In this document: piece by piece, positions 7,363 to 15,451 of the stretch
Layout of the letters: the number at the start of each line of letters is the position of its first letter
Numbering within the stretch: position 1 is the stretch's first letter
From: Bryobacterales bacterium
GTDB lineage: Bacteria > Acidobacteriota > Terriglobia > Bryobacterales > Bryobacteraceae
Direction of reading: 5' to 3'
NCBI GenBank assembly: GCA_003132905.1
Contig: PKZC01000203.1
Coordinates: 2,780 to 21,556, forward strand
Length of the DNA stretch: 18,777 bases
The notes under the pieces: generated by a model
What the model was told of the DNA's origin: nothing
Database searches by the model: none
Seen by the model: only the letters and a program-made list of their open reading frames with translations
Program-made: the position numbers and the translations under genes

Positions 7363-7624
7363 GTTCAAGAGTGAAGACGAAGAGCGGAAATTCTGGGAGA
7401 CTGCCGACTCTACGAAATACATCGATTGGTCGCAAGCCAAGACGAAGAACCTCGTCAAGTTAAGGCCTTCATTGCGGACGATATCGCTTCGCCTGCCCGT
7501 GGCGATGATCGAAGATCTGAAGCTGCTCGCAAATCAGCGGGACGTGCCGTATCAGTCTTTGCTGAAGGTGTTCCTAGCGGAGAGGCTGGCCAAAGAGCGG
7601 CCGAAAAGAGCCAATGCGAAATAG
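7346..7624 (+). CDS. brnA: CopG/BrnA-type ribbon-helix-helix antitoxin
   Basis: The 92-residue partner of BrnT carries an N-terminal segment EIPRFKSEDEERKFWETADSTKYIDW, which is typical of the CopG-antitoxin family paired with BrnT. The C-terminal ribbon-helix-helix reads RTISLRLPVAMIEDLKLLANQRDVPYQSLLKVFLAERLAKE (about 44-84). In this type the RTISLRLP strand contacts DNA and the acidic N-terminal part helps wrap the toxin. The start lies inside the end of brnT, in a different frame. It probably represses the operon through the inverted repeat at 7021-7041. The gene ends 17 bp from the converging frameshifted gene at 7642. Confidence 0.9.
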   Translation: MKEIPRFKSEDEERKFWETADSTKYIDWSQAKTKNLVKLRPSLRTISLRLPVAMIEDLKLLANQRDVPYQSLLKVFLAERLAKERPKRANAK

Positions 7625-7641
7625 ATGCGCGGATGCTGTAC

Positions 7642-8110
7642 CTACTGTTTCTTCATCGTATAAACGTTGTTGTTAAGGCCGAAATCGGCGGTCGTGGGGT
7701 CCAGGAAATGGTAATCCAGCTCATTACCGCAGCCCGTTTCCAGCGTCTTCCATGACGAACCTCGAAAACCCAGTTTCGCCGCGATCTTGGCCGGGTCGGC
7801 GGATTTGTCGCGCCGATGCATCTCGCCGAACGCGCCTTGGAAAAGCATGTCGGCGGGATATTCCTTCACCCGATACTTCGGACCTTTGCACGCCACCGGT
7901 CGGGGTCCCTTGATTGCCGCTGTTTGAATTACCACGAGCTTGTCTACCAGCGATTTCATTTCCGCAAGATCGCTCGTACGGACGGCCATCCTGCCACGGC
8001 GCGACGGCTGCGGAAGTGATCTTCCAGGTCCCCAAATAGAACGTCTCGGCGGCCAGCGCCGAAGAGACCATCGCGCACGCCAGGGCCGTCATAACAAGAA
8101 ACATCTTCAT
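7642..8110 (-). pseudogene. frameshifted gene for a small secreted protein of unknown function
   Basis: Two overlapping minus-strand frames together make one plausible protein. From the ATG at 8110, the first frame gives a signal peptide (KMFLVMTALACAMVSSALA) and a mature start ETFYLGTWKITSAAVAPW. It then becomes implausible, with Gly/Ser/Asn-rich filler. The second frame takes over near 7984-7995 with RTSDLAEMKSLVDKLVV, CKGPKYRVKEYPADMLFQGA, KIAAKLGFRGSSWKTLETG and NELDYHFLDPTTADFGLNN, and ends at 7642. Moving between them needs a +1 shift; removing one G from the GATGGCC run (minus strand) would give APWQDAVRTSDL and restore about 155 residues. The mature protein would have few Cys and looks like a small periplasmic binding or inhibitor-like domain. 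I do not recognise its function. The shift may be a true mutation or a sequencing error. Confidence 0.7.
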
Positions 8111-8148
8111 AATCGCTTGCGAGGTTATCACAAGACGGCGTATTCGAT

Positions 8149-9057
8149 ATGATGTTGGCTTCAACTCCTATGCGAGATTTTGACGAGAACAACATCACGG
8201 CCGCGGTAATCGATCGCTACCAGAACACCCCCGATCCGCGGCTCAAGAAGATCATGACCAGCCTGGTGCAGCACCTGCACGATTTTGTGCGCGACGTCGA
8301 ACCAACCGAAGCCGAATGGGAACAGGCCATCGAATATCTCACGCGCACGGGCAAGCTGTGCACCGACAAGCGGCAGGAATTTATTCTGCTGTCCGACACG
8401 CTGGGTGTTTCCATGCTGGTGGACGCTATCAATCATCGATTTGCCAAAGGCACAACGGAGACCACGGTGAAGGGTCCGTTCTATGTACAGAATCCCCCGG
8501 AAGCGGCATTCGGCGCCGACATCCGCGGCGAAGCAAAAGGCGATCCGCTCTATATCGATGGCTCCATTCTTTCCGAAGACGGTAAGCCCGTGGCGAACGC
8601 GATCGTCGACGTGTGGCATTCCGATGCCGAGGGTTTCTACGACGTGCAATTACCGGAGCTGGAAGAACCCACGTTGCGCGCGCGCTTCCACAGCGATTCG
8701 CAGGGCCGCTTCCGCTTCTGGACCATCATGCCGAGGTATTATCCGATTCCATACGATGGCACGGTTGGCGACATGCTGAAGGCGACCGAGCGGCATCCTT
8801 ACCGCCCCGCGCACGTGCACTTCATGATCCTTGCCGAGGGACATGAGCCGCTTGTCACGCATCTCTTTGTTGATGGCGATCAATATCTGGATAGCGACGC
8901 CGTGTTTGCCGTGAAGAATTCGCTGATCCGCGATTTCACGCGCGAAGCGCCCGGCATTGCTCCGGATGGCAAAAAGGTCGACGTCCCGTGGCGCAAGCTG
9001 CATTCCGATTTCGTGTTGTCCAAAGTAGCAGTGAAGAAGACTGCGCCCGCGGCCTAG
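8149..9057 (+). CDS. intradiol ring-cleavage dioxygenase, probably hydroxyquinol 1,2-dioxygenase
   Basis: The 302-residue cytoplasmic non-haem Fe(III) enzyme opens a catechol-type ring between the two hydroxyls. The N-terminal helical dimerisation domain (TPDPRLKKIMTSLVQHLHDF, about 27-46; EAEWEQAIEYLTRTGKLCTDKRQEFILLSDTLGVSMLVDAI) is of the catechol/hydroxyquinol dioxygenase type. The Fe ligands are visible as Tyr164 (EGFYDVQ), Tyr198 (RYYPIPYDG), His222 and His224 (RPAHVHFMI). YPIPxDGxVGxML together with THLFVDGDQYLDSDAVFAVK is closest to hydroxyquinol 1,2-dioxygenases, which give maleylacetate, but catechol activity cannot be excluded. Starts at 8149, 8152 or 8170 are all possible; 8170 (MRDFDENN) is the most family-like. 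No maleylacetate reductase is visible nearby. The 3' end overlaps the converging gene by 4 bp. Confidence 0.9.
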   Translation: MMLASTPMRDFDENNITAAVIDRYQNTPDPRLKKIMTSLVQHLHDFVRDVEPTEAEWEQAIEYLTRTGKLCTDKRQEFILLSDTLGVSMLVDAINHRFAKGTTETTVKGPFYVQNPPEAAFGADIRGEAKGDPLYIDGSILSEDGKPVANAIVDVWHSDAEGFYDVQLPELEEPTLRARFHSDSQGRFRFWTIMPRYYPIPYDGTVGDMLKATERHPYRPAHVHFMILAEGHEPLVTHLFVDGDQYLDSDAVFAVKNSLIRDFTREAPGIAPDGKKVDVPWRKLHSDFVLSKVAVKKTAPAA

Positions 9058-10778
9058 GGCCGGCATAAATTCGCATCCGCATCGTAAGGCCGCACGCGCT
9101 GAGGGATGGAGTCCGCGTTGAGGGTCCACACCTCGCGATCCCTGAAATACTGGATCAATTGCGCGTCCGACCGCGGGTCCATCTCGCGCGCCCACACCAC
9201 TTTGCTGTCGTCGATATCAGCGCCGTTATACACCCACTCCTGGTCCGGCGAATGCAGCGTCGAGTAATGCACGATAACCAGTTGCTTCTTCGGACGGCGC
9301 GATAGCCAGGTTTGCAAATACGCCCGCGTGTCTCCGTGCGCCTCCGCTCCGTTCTCCCAATAGGTGAGTGGGATTCCGAGATCGGATGCCTCCAGCTTCA
9401 TCGTGCTCACCAACGCCACACAGAGCGGAAGCACGAGAGCAAAAGCCAGCGCTCGCGCCGGCCGGGTTCGGGATAAGAGCACGTAAACGTGCCGCGCACC
9501 CTGCGCAATCACCGCGAAAATGGCCGGCACAATCGGCCCCAAGTGGTAAGGATACAAAACCATTTGAAACAGATTCAGCCCCAACATGACGGCTAGAATC
9601 AACACCAGCGGACGAGTGCGCCGATCCCGAAACACTCGCGGCAGCAGCAGAAGTGGAATGGTTAAAACCGGTCCGCAGAAGAACGACCAGTTTTCAAACG
9701 CCCGCACATCCAGGCTATCCAGAAACGCGTGCCACGAACTGTAGATAGTGTGATGCGCAATTTCCTTGCGATACATGTCGCGCAGCACGCGGTGCGGGAA
9801 CGTCACGTCTTTAGCGGGAAGGAAGCCCAGGTTCTCCGGCCATCCGTACGTGTCGCGATTGACTTCGTAGGGCATGCGAATCGGACTGCCTGTCACTCGA
9901 AAGTTGTAGTAGCCGGTAAAAGCCAGGCCCGCGCTGAGTATCAAGCCCGCGGGAACCGCCATTTGCACCCATCGTTTGCGCGACGCTTCCAGAGCCAGAT
10001 ACACCAGCGCGATCGCTGTCAGAACCATGCCTTCAAACGGCCGCGTATTCATCAGCAGCACGATCCCAATGCCCAGCAGAACGGATTGCCGAACGCCGGA
10101 TCTGGGCCGCCGGAGACGCCGCACAGCGCCCAACACCAGCGCCCCGCCGATCCCCGACACCGCTCCACTCAAGTAGCTGTTCATCCACAGCGTGGTAACT
10201 CCGAACGCGAGGATCGCCAACATCGTCCCAAAGAGCGCCCACTTCGCTGGCAGCCACGCCTGCAGCATCCAGCACATCGCGGCAAACATCAGGCCCACGC
10301 TCAACACCACGCCTACCCAGGGCTCGTGAAACAGCCATTCGCCGAAAGCCAGAAATGCGCCTTGGCCAGGCGGGTACATCGAGTTGTAAGTCGGCTGCTG
10401 AATAATGTGGATCGATTCGAAATGCTGCCACATTGGATGCGGCGGATTGCTGAGCCGGCCATGAACCAATGTGTCGGCCAGCAGCAGATGGCTGAACTCG
10501 TCGTGAATACTCGGTTCCGGCACGGGATAAATCCCCAACAGCGACAACCGGATTGCGATCGGCAAAAGGCCGCACACTGCAATGGAAGCGGCGCGATGAT
10601 TTGCCAGCCGCCCGAACGCGGCTCGAAGTGGCCGTAGTCGGTTGGCGAACGCCGCCGGCAACAGCCAAATGGCCAGCGCGGCCAGAAACACAAGTTCCCA
10701 CTGAACGGCGACGGCTAACGGCGATACAAAATGAGCGGCTTCGTCAAGAAAGAAGCGAACGGTCTCAGCGAAGGTCAT
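9054..10778 (-). CDS. polytopic membrane glycosyltransferase-like protein (GT-C/PMT type)
   Basis: This 574-residue protein has an N-terminal membrane part with about ten to twelve hydrophobic segments (for example WELVFLAALAIWLLPAAFA near 27, GVVLSVGLMFAAMCWML, PLVLILAVMLGLNLFQMV) and a soluble C-terminal tail from about residue 450. The first large loop carries EPSIHDEFSHLLLADTLVHGRL with Asp93-Glu94, like the acidic pair in the first external loop of GT-C enzymes that take sugars from polyprenyl-phosphate donors. NPPHPMWQHFESIHIIQQPTY and YPPGQGAFLAFG follow, as in PMT/ArnT-like proteins. It probably transfers a sugar to a glycan or lipid on the outer face of the inner membrane; donor and acceptor are unknown. 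It is the third gene of a minus-strand operon, 26 bp after the epimerase gene. Confidence 0.78.
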   Translation of the reverse strand: MTFAETVRFFLDEAAHFVSPLAVAVQWELVFLAALAIWLLPAAFANRLRPLRAAFGRLANHRAASIAVCGLLPIAIRLSLLGIYPVPEPSIHDEFSHLLLADTLVHGRLSNPPHPMWQHFESIHIIQQPTYNSMYPPGQGAFLAFGEWLFHEPWVGVVLSVGLMFAAMCWMLQAWLPAKWALFGTMLAILAFGVTTLWMNSYLSGAVSGIGGALVLGAVRRLRRPRSGVRQSVLLGIGIVLLMNTRPFEGMVLTAIALVYLALEASRKRWVQMAVPAGLILSAGLAFTGYYNFRVTGSPIRMPYEVNRDTYGWPENLGFLPAKDVTFPHRVLRDMYRKEIAHHTIYSSWHAFLDSLDVRAFENWSFFCGPVLTIPLLLLPRVFRDRRTRPLVLILAVMLGLNLFQMVLYPYHLGPIVPAIFAVIAQGARHVYVLLSRTRPARALAFALVLPLCVALVSTMKLEASDLGIPLTYWENGAEAHGDTRAYLQTWLSRRPKKQLVIVHYSTLHSPDQEWVYNGADIDDSKVVWAREMDPRSDAQLIQYFRDREVWTLNADSIPQRVRPYDADANLCRP

Positions 10779-10804
10779 CTACACCCGCGTGACATTTTTG
10801 CTTG

Positions 10805-11839
10805 CTACGAGACCCATTTGAGCAGCCGGATCACACCCATCTTCGCTGCCTTGCGATGCGCCGAAACATCCTGGCGCGATTCGATTTCGCGGCGGTTCTC
10901 GCTGTAGTATTGATAGGCCCGCCAAAGCATTTCTTCGTTCGTCATGGTAGGACGCCAGCCCAGGCGTTCCTTGATGCGCGATGTATCGAACAGAAAATCC
11001 TCGGCGATCATCTTATAGTGATAAGGCCCCAGCGGCGAAAGTTTAAGATGATACGCCAGCTTCATCGCGGCAAGCGCGGGCCCTCGCGGTAGCGTGGCCA
11101 CCTTCGCCTTGCTCTTGGAGTTGCGAATCACGTATTCGTAAACTTCGGCGATCGATTTCACGTCGTCCGAACCGATATTGAAGGTGTCGGAATGGGGGTA
11201 ATCCAAAGCTAAGATGCAGGCGTTCGCCAGGTCCTGCGCATAAATGAACTGATACCGGTTCCGGCCGCCGCCCACCGCCCACACCCGCCGTCCTTCATCG
11301 ATGAATTCGAAAAGAATCGAGAGCAGGCCCAGGCGTCCAAAATCAATGATGGTGGGACAGCGCAGCAGCACGGAATTGATATCGGGATACTCCTGAATAA
11401 TGCGCTCACCTTCGAGTTTGGAGCGGCCATACAGCTCCACGGGATTGGGTGGGTCGTCTTCTCGCACTGGCCTGCCCATAGCCTCGCCCCACAAACAATT
11501 CGACGACGTGAACACGTGCTGGTGAACGCCGTGCTTGCGCATCGCTTCCATCAGGTTGCGAGTTCCATCTACGTTGCTGCTCCACAACTCCTTGGGATCT
11601 TCGGAGCCGTGCGCCAGCATGGCCGCGCAATGCGCCACGCCGTCGATCTTGGCGCCCGCAAACACTTTGTCCAACGCCGCCCGATCCCGCAAATCGATCT
11701 GATGTTTCTGAAGATTCGGATGCTCATCGTGATCGGGAACAACGTCCACGCTGATACAGCGATCCCCGGATTCCAGAATCGCGCGCTTTAGAATCCCGCC
11801 GAAAAATCCGGCGCCTCCAGTAACCATGACTATTTTCAT
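10805..11839 (-). CDS. NAD-dependent epimerase/dehydratase (extended SDR family)
   Basis: The 344-residue protein begins with the dinucleotide-binding motif VTGGAGFFGG (6-15). Asp32 ends beta-2 (SVDVVPDHDE), so NAD is more likely than NADP. The catalytic centre appears as TSSNCLWGE (111-119) and Tyr137-x3-Lys141 (ELYGRSKLEGER). RYQFIYAQDLANACILAL and FNIGSDDVKSIAEVYEYV fit the substrate-binding part of nucleotide-sugar epimerases and dehydratases. The C-terminal tail ends SAHRKAAKMGVIRLLKWVS. The nucleotide sugar cannot be named. A ribosome site AGGA lies five bases before the ATG and overlaps the stop of the lipoprotein gene (6 bp gap), which points to coupled translation. Next to a GT-C protein it probably supplies or modifies a sugar for a surface glycan. 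Confidence 0.85.
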   Translation of the reverse strand: MKIVMVTGGAGFFGGILKRAILESGDRCISVDVVPDHDEHPNLQKHQIDLRDRAALDKVFAGAKIDGVAHCAAMLAHGSEDPKELWSSNVDGTRNLMEAMRKHGVHQHVFTSSNCLWGEAMGRPVREDDPPNPVELYGRSKLEGERIIQEYPDINSVLLRCPTIIDFGRLGLLSILFEFIDEGRRVWAVGGGRNRYQFIYAQDLANACILALDYPHSDTFNIGSDDVKSIAEVYEYVIRNSKSKAKVATLPRGPALAAMKLAYHLKLSPLGPYHYKMIAEDFLFDTSRIKERLGWRPTMTNEEMLWRAYQYYSENRREIESRQDVSAHRKAAKMGVIRLLKWVS

Positions 11840-11845
11840 AAATTC

Positions 11846-12346
11846 CTATTTCGGCTCCAGCCCCGCCATCAACACCACCGCGCCCAGGTCGCGACCCTCG
11901 GCGGTCGATCTCGGCGAGTACGGATCAAAGCTAAAAGTGATCGGCAGCACGTTGGTCTCAAGAAAGCAGGCCGGTACATCCCGGACGAAATCATAGCTGC
12001 CGCCCTGAGCATAAGTTTCGGGCGCAAGCGGCTCCCCGTCGACAAAAGCGGTTAATGTCATTGGACCGAGTTTTTGAATTTGTGTTTCAGGAAAATATAG
12101 TTTCAGCAATAAACGGACGCCGTGCGGCGCTTGCGCCGGTGGGGCTAGCGCAACAGAAAAATCGGGACCAGTCCAACGCCAGGCGTCGTCCCCTCCGCTG
12201 CCCTCCACCCCATAGAATCCGCTGATCAGTTGCGTGGCCGCCGACGGATCGCCCATGCGAACCACGCTGGCAGGCGCGTTCAGGCGGTGGCATCCGGCCA
12301 GCGAAAACAAGAGTATGGTTGCGGGCAAAGCTCGCCAGACGGTCAT
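11846..12346 (-). CDS. small predicted lipoprotein of unknown function
   Basis: The 166-residue protein has a lipoprotein signal peptide: WRALPATILLFSLAGC with lipobox LAGC, lipidated Cys19. The mature part is beta-rich and starts SVVRMGDPSAATQLISGFYGVEGSGGDDAWRWTGPDFSVAL. The Gly-Phe-Tyr-Gly-x-Glu...Trp-Arg-Trp-Thr pattern is of the kind found in jelly-roll add-on domains near glycosyltransferases. LTAFVDGEPL and ITFSFDPYSP are further strands. No catalytic motif is seen. It is the first gene of the operon with the epimerase and GT-C genes, and it is divergent from the GH79-like gene. A role in binding or presenting a surface glycan is an inference from context only. Confidence 0.68.
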   Translation of the reverse strand: MTVWRALPATILLFSLAGCHRLNAPASVVRMGDPSAATQLISGFYGVEGSGGDDAWRWTGPDFSVALAPPAQAPHGVRLLLKLYFPETQIQKLGPMTLTAFVDGEPLAPETYAQGGSYDFVRDVPACFLETNVLPITFSFDPYSPRSTAEGRDLGAVVLMAGLEPK

Positions 12347-12391
12347 GTAATTATGATCCAGAGCATTGCTGAAATACTATTATGGCAGCGA

Positions 12392-13813
12392 ATGTCAGCC
12401 TCAAATGGACTCAACCGGCGCGCATTTGTCTCCGGGATGCTAGGAGCATCGGTCCCCACCGCCCAAAGTGCGGCGCAGGGTAATGCTGTCCGGATTCAAA
12501 TCCAGCCAGAATCGCGCCTGGGCCGCATCCCGGCCGGTTTCATGGGCCTCGGCTATGAGGTTTCTTCGGTCTCCGAGCGCGGTTTGCTCACGGCTTCCAA
12601 TCGTCCATACGTGCAGTTGGTGCGCACGCTTTCAACGTCCGGCGTCATTCGTGTCGGCGGCAATACCAGCGACTACGCCTCCTGGTCGCCCAACGGTCCC
12701 GCGATTTCTGCGCCCAAAGCGACAGTCGTCGATCGGCGCGGTCTCGCCGATCTGGGAACGTTCCTTCGCGCCACCGGCTGGCGTCTGATTTGGGGATTCA
12801 ATCTCGGGCGGGGCAGCGTGGAACAAGCCGTCGATGAAGCCATCGCAGTGGCGGCCAGCGCCGGCAATAGTTTACTGGCGTTCGAAATCGGCAATGAACC
12901 CGATCTGTTTGCGGGAGTCCATCGGCCAGGCAATTACTCCTACGCCGACTATTACGCCGAGTACCGCCGCTTCAAAAAGGCGATTCGCGACAAGCTGCCG
13001 AACGCGCCGTTTGCAGGACCCGACGTCATCGTTCGTCCCGATTGGTTGGAGCAGTTCGCGGCCACCGACGCCCGGGATCTGCAGTTGCTCACGCATCATT
13101 ACTATGCCGAGGGGCCGCCCGATAATCCAACCAGCACCATCGATACGCTGTTGAAGCCGAATGCGATCCTGCCGGGATTGCTGGGCCGTCTGGAAGCTGC
13201 TTCGCGCGCCGCTGGGGTTCCCTATCGGATTTGCGAGACCAATTCCTGTTTCGGCGGCGGCAAGCCTGGCGTGAGCGATACCATGGCCGCGGCTCTGTGG
13301 GGCCTCGACTTCATGTTCACGCTGGCGCAATTCAACGCCGCCGGAGTGAACATGGAAACCGGCGTCAACCATTTGGAATTCCTGAGTTACTACTCACCCA
13401 TCGGTCTGGATTCGGCGCGCCGCTTCGTCGCCACGCCGTTGTACTACGGGATGCTAGCGTTTCGATTGGCTAGCCAAGGGGAACGCGTCAAACTGATGTT
13501 GGACCCAGCAGGTCTGAACATCACTGCCTATGCGGTTCGTTCGGATCGGGGCGAAGTTTGGCTGACGCTGGTGAATAAGGAGGCAACTCGCGACACTCAA
13601 GTGCGCGTGTCTTGCTCCGGCGTCTCCAGGGCCTATGTCATTCGTCTGACTGCGCCTTCGCTTTCAAGCAAGGAGGGCGTACGCTTAGGCGGATCGGCCG
13701 TGACCACCGGTGGCAACTGGAAAGCGAGTCGATCCGAGCGGATACGAGTAACGACGGGAGAAGCAGAAATCCAAGTTCCACCCGCGAGCGCCGCTATAGT
13801 CGAATTGAGGTAG
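12392..13813 (+). CDS. Tat-exported glycoside hydrolase, GH79-like
   Basis: The frame is open from 12230, but the start at 12392 puts a twin-arginine signal at the N-terminus (GLNRRAFVSGMLGAS, 6-20); an ATG at 12353 is the alternative. The 474-residue protein has a (beta/alpha)8 domain, with GVIRVGGNTSDYASW (84-98) as in GH79 glycosidases. The acid/base Glu169 lies in FEIGNEPDLF and the nucleophile Glu282 in RICETNSC. A C-terminal beta-domain (LNITAYAVRSDRGEVWLTLVNKE, IQVPPASAAIVEL) is also typical. Known GH79 enzymes remove glucuronic or methylglucuronic acid from glycans. The substrate here could be a plant arabinogalactan side chain or a self-made glycan from the divergent operon. The assignment to GH79 over related clan A families rests on motif pattern only. 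Confidence 0.82.
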   Translation: MSASNGLNRRAFVSGMLGASVPTAQSAAQGNAVRIQIQPESRLGRIPAGFMGLGYEVSSVSERGLLTASNRPYVQLVRTLSTSGVIRVGGNTSDYASWSPNGPAISAPKATVVDRRGLADLGTFLRATGWRLIWGFNLGRGSVEQAVDEAIAVAASAGNSLLAFEIGNEPDLFAGVHRPGNYSYADYYAEYRRFKKAIRDKLPNAPFAGPDVIVRPDWLEQFAATDARDLQLLTHHYYAEGPPDNPTSTIDTLLKPNAILPGLLGRLEAASRAAGVPYRICETNSCFGGGKPGVSDTMAAALWGLDFMFTLAQFNAAGVNMETGVNHLEFLSYYSPIGLDSARRFVATPLYYGMLAFRLASQGERVKLMLDPAGLNITAYAVRSDRGEVWLTLVNKEATRDTQVRVSCSGVSRAYVIRLTAPSLSSKEGVRLGGSAVTTGGNWKASRSERIRVTTGEAEIQVPPASAAIVELR

Positions 13814-14013
13814 CAGTTGAAGTAGGGCAGGGTCGTTTGAACACCCGTTTGCGATCTCTCGATACTCATGAAGACCCAGCATCGAGACCGCCACTCCCAA
13901 ACATACCGGTATCGAGCAGAGCGGCGTTAGAACCTCCCGATGATTCTAGTTGGAATAAATCTCTTTCATTGTAAGGCTATAAAGATATCCGAAGGACCAA
14001 CCGAATACTGCGC
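13814..14013. other. 200-bp gap at the left edge of the accessory island
   Basis: No gene is supported here. A 10-bp palindrome ATACCGGTAT lies at 13903-13912, and ATCGAG occurs on both sides of it. TATAAAGATAT near 13979-13989 is AT-rich and could be part of a promoter for the gene at 14014, with no clear -35. Base composition becomes richer in A/T towards the right end. Confidence 0.35.
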
Positions 14014-14754
14014 GTGAGAGCTATACTGCTTGCCTTTCTAACGTCGGTGGTCTGTTCGGCTCAGGAACACCCTGGACAAGTTCAATCGCAACCAGAGGGC
14101 TTGGCGGTGTGTCCAGCCATCATTTCAACTGACCTGCCGAAAAGCTCATTTGGCCTCGTCAAAGCAACCCTTGTGTCACTTTGGTATGCGAGAAACTCAA
14201 TGGAGCACGGCACCGACTTTGGAGCGTCTAACCTAAACGATGATGCCGTTAGCCTTCTAACAACGCAAATGGCCATTCAAAAAGCCTCAATCCAAGATTT
14301 CTATTGTGCGCAACGATCACTGAAGTCGTTTACTGATTCTAAAGATTCGGCCACACAAACCGCTTCCAGTGCCATGATTGTCTTCTACGAAGACTTCATC
14401 AATTTAAACAAACGCAGACTAGAGCTGATTAAGAAGATAGGCCGTATCAGTCAGGTGGAGTTCTCTGACCAAGTTTCCACTATTGACGTTGAAAGCAGCC
14501 GCCGCTGGCTGGAACTCGCGCAAGCCGTCGGTCTTGCATTATTATCGCTAAGGGACTTCGATCATCACCTGAACGAAAAAGGCGAAGCGACTCGCTTGAT
14601 TATTACAACTGTGCAGAAGAAGGCACTATTGGATTGGATTGATCGGAACTTCCCTGAGTTGAAGAAGACTTCCGAGGCACAATGGCGTGGACCAACGCAA
14701 ATAGTGCAGATATGCGTCGACTTCCTCGCCGTCAACAAATGCGCTGATGAGTGA
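14014..14754 (+). CDS. predicted secreted helical protein of unknown function
   Basis: The 246-residue protein starts with GTG at 14014, the only usable start, and has a short signal peptide (VRAILLAFLTSVVCSAQ). The mature part is mainly alpha-helical: SSFGLVKATLVSLWYARNSMEHG, LLTTQMAIQKASIQDFYCAQRSLKSF, SSAMIVFYEDFINLNKRRLELIKKI, RRWLELAQAVGLALLSLRDFDHHL and TRLIITTVQKKALLDWIDRNF. It has four Cys in the mature part or near its ends (CPAI, DFYCAQ, QICV, NKCADE), which could make two disulphides. I do not recognise a family. Its codons use more A and T than the flanking metabolic genes, which suggests transfer. No neighbour forms an obvious operon with it. Confidence 0.65.
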   Translation: MRAILLAFLTSVVCSAQEHPGQVQSQPEGLAVCPAIISTDLPKSSFGLVKATLVSLWYARNSMEHGTDFGASNLNDDAVSLLTTQMAIQKASIQDFYCAQRSLKSFTDSKDSATQTASSAMIVFYEDFINLNKRRLELIKKIGRISQVEFSDQVSTIDVESSRRWLELAQAVGLALLSLRDFDHHLNEKGEATRLIITTVQKKALLDWIDRNFPELKKTSEAQWRGPTQIVQICVDFLAVNKCADE

Positions 14755-14907
14755 ACGGCAGACCTAGCCGACGCAGCACAGGCCAAAGTCGCCTGCGGAG
14801 AACGCTACGCTCATCGACTTCCACCTCCCAACTGCTCAAAGAGAACACGCTCGCCACGTTTGTATTCGACCAGTGCGGTTTGATTTCGATGTGTCTGCCG
14901 TGATTTT

Positions 14908-15090
14908 TCAATACCAAACCACCTTGCCGGTTCGATCCTGCTGTAGCTGCCGCTCCGCTTGGTCGCGGGAATCAAAGCAGTCATAAATCTCGGCGCGGTG
15001 CTGTCGCGCTAGCGTATCTGGATTTGAACCTGACGGCCATTCGATTATCGCGCGCGTTCCATCTTCACAGGAAAGCAGAAGGTGTCGCAT
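14908..15090 (-). CDS. possible small protein, 60 residues, unknown function
   Basis: The frame starts with ATG at 15090 and encodes MRHLLLSCEDGTRAIIEWP, a middle part with DTLARQHRAEIYDCFDSRD and an end with AERQLQQDRTGKVVWY. The amino acid mix (two Cys, Trp at 18 and near the end, balanced charges) looks like a real protein rather than a shadow frame, and no longer gene overlaps it. A beta-hairpin followed by a helix is a likely fold. No Shine-Dalgarno site precedes the ATG. Family and role are not recognised. Confidence 0.42.
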   Translation of the reverse strand: MRHLLLSCEDGTRAIIEWPSGSNPDTLARQHRAEIYDCFDSRDQAERQLQQDRTGKVVWY

Positions 15091-15257
15091 GCAGAAATGC
15101 TACACGGAGATTGGCGGCGAATCAAGACTCCGCAAAGGTGGTGGTGGGAAATCGACACGGTTCCGGCACGGTTTGAACATGAGACTGTAAGCTGTTTTCG
15201 CCTTGCGCTCAGTGCGTTACGGATGCGGACACCTCAATCGCCGCGAGAAGCCACAGT

Positions 15258-15389
15258 TCAGGCCGTCAGTTGCCGGTAGACACCGGAGACCAGTTCCGTC
15301 TCCCGGCCTGGACTCAGGACGGTGTAATGCGCCGTCATCGCCTGGTCGGTGTGGCCTACGAGCCTGGAGACTTCCAAGCCGCTGCCGAC
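15258..15389 (-). pseudogene. C-terminal remnant of a tyrosine recombinase/phage integrase
   Basis: Read on the minus strand, the 43 codons before a TGA at 15258-15260 give GLEVSRLVGHTDQAMTAHY, then TVLSPGRETELVSGVYRQLTA. This is the end of the catalytic domain of a tyrosine recombinase: the GHTD/GHSS motif with its catalytic His, and the nucleophile Tyr in AHY nine residues after that His, as in many family members. A TAA in the same frame directly upstream (about 15390-15392) and the start of the next gene region mean the N-terminal domain and the Arg/Lys residues are missing. It is therefore a dead stump, marking a former integration event. Confidence 0.75.
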
Positions 15390-15451
15390 TTACTAAGTCG
15401 TGCCCGGTGGCCTTATCCGGCCCTTTTGCAAGAGTGTCTGACAATGCCCAG

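Larger units (their letters stand above)
14755..15451. other. long gene-poor stretch with an integrase stump
   Basis: About 700 bases lie between the unknown secreted protein and the DUF2513-like gene. They contain only a possible 60-codon gene on the minus strand (14908-15090) and a 43-residue C-terminal piece of a tyrosine recombinase (15258-15389, minus). The parts 14755-14907 and 15091-15257 show no gene, tRNA or strong hairpin that I can support. The region reads as eroded mobile DNA. Confidence 0.5.

Noticed and set aside
9729..10637. Long open frame of 302 codons on the plus strand
   Set aside because: It is antisense to the GT-C gene and its product is extremely rich in Arg, His, Gln and Pro, typical of a shadow frame in GC-rich DNA.
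15010..15040. GGTTCAAATCC on the minus strand, like the T-loop of a tRNA, near the integrase stump
   Set aside because: The flanking T-stem has a mismatch, no acceptor stem or anticodon arm can be drawn, and the segment lies in a plausible small coding frame, so it is most likely chance.
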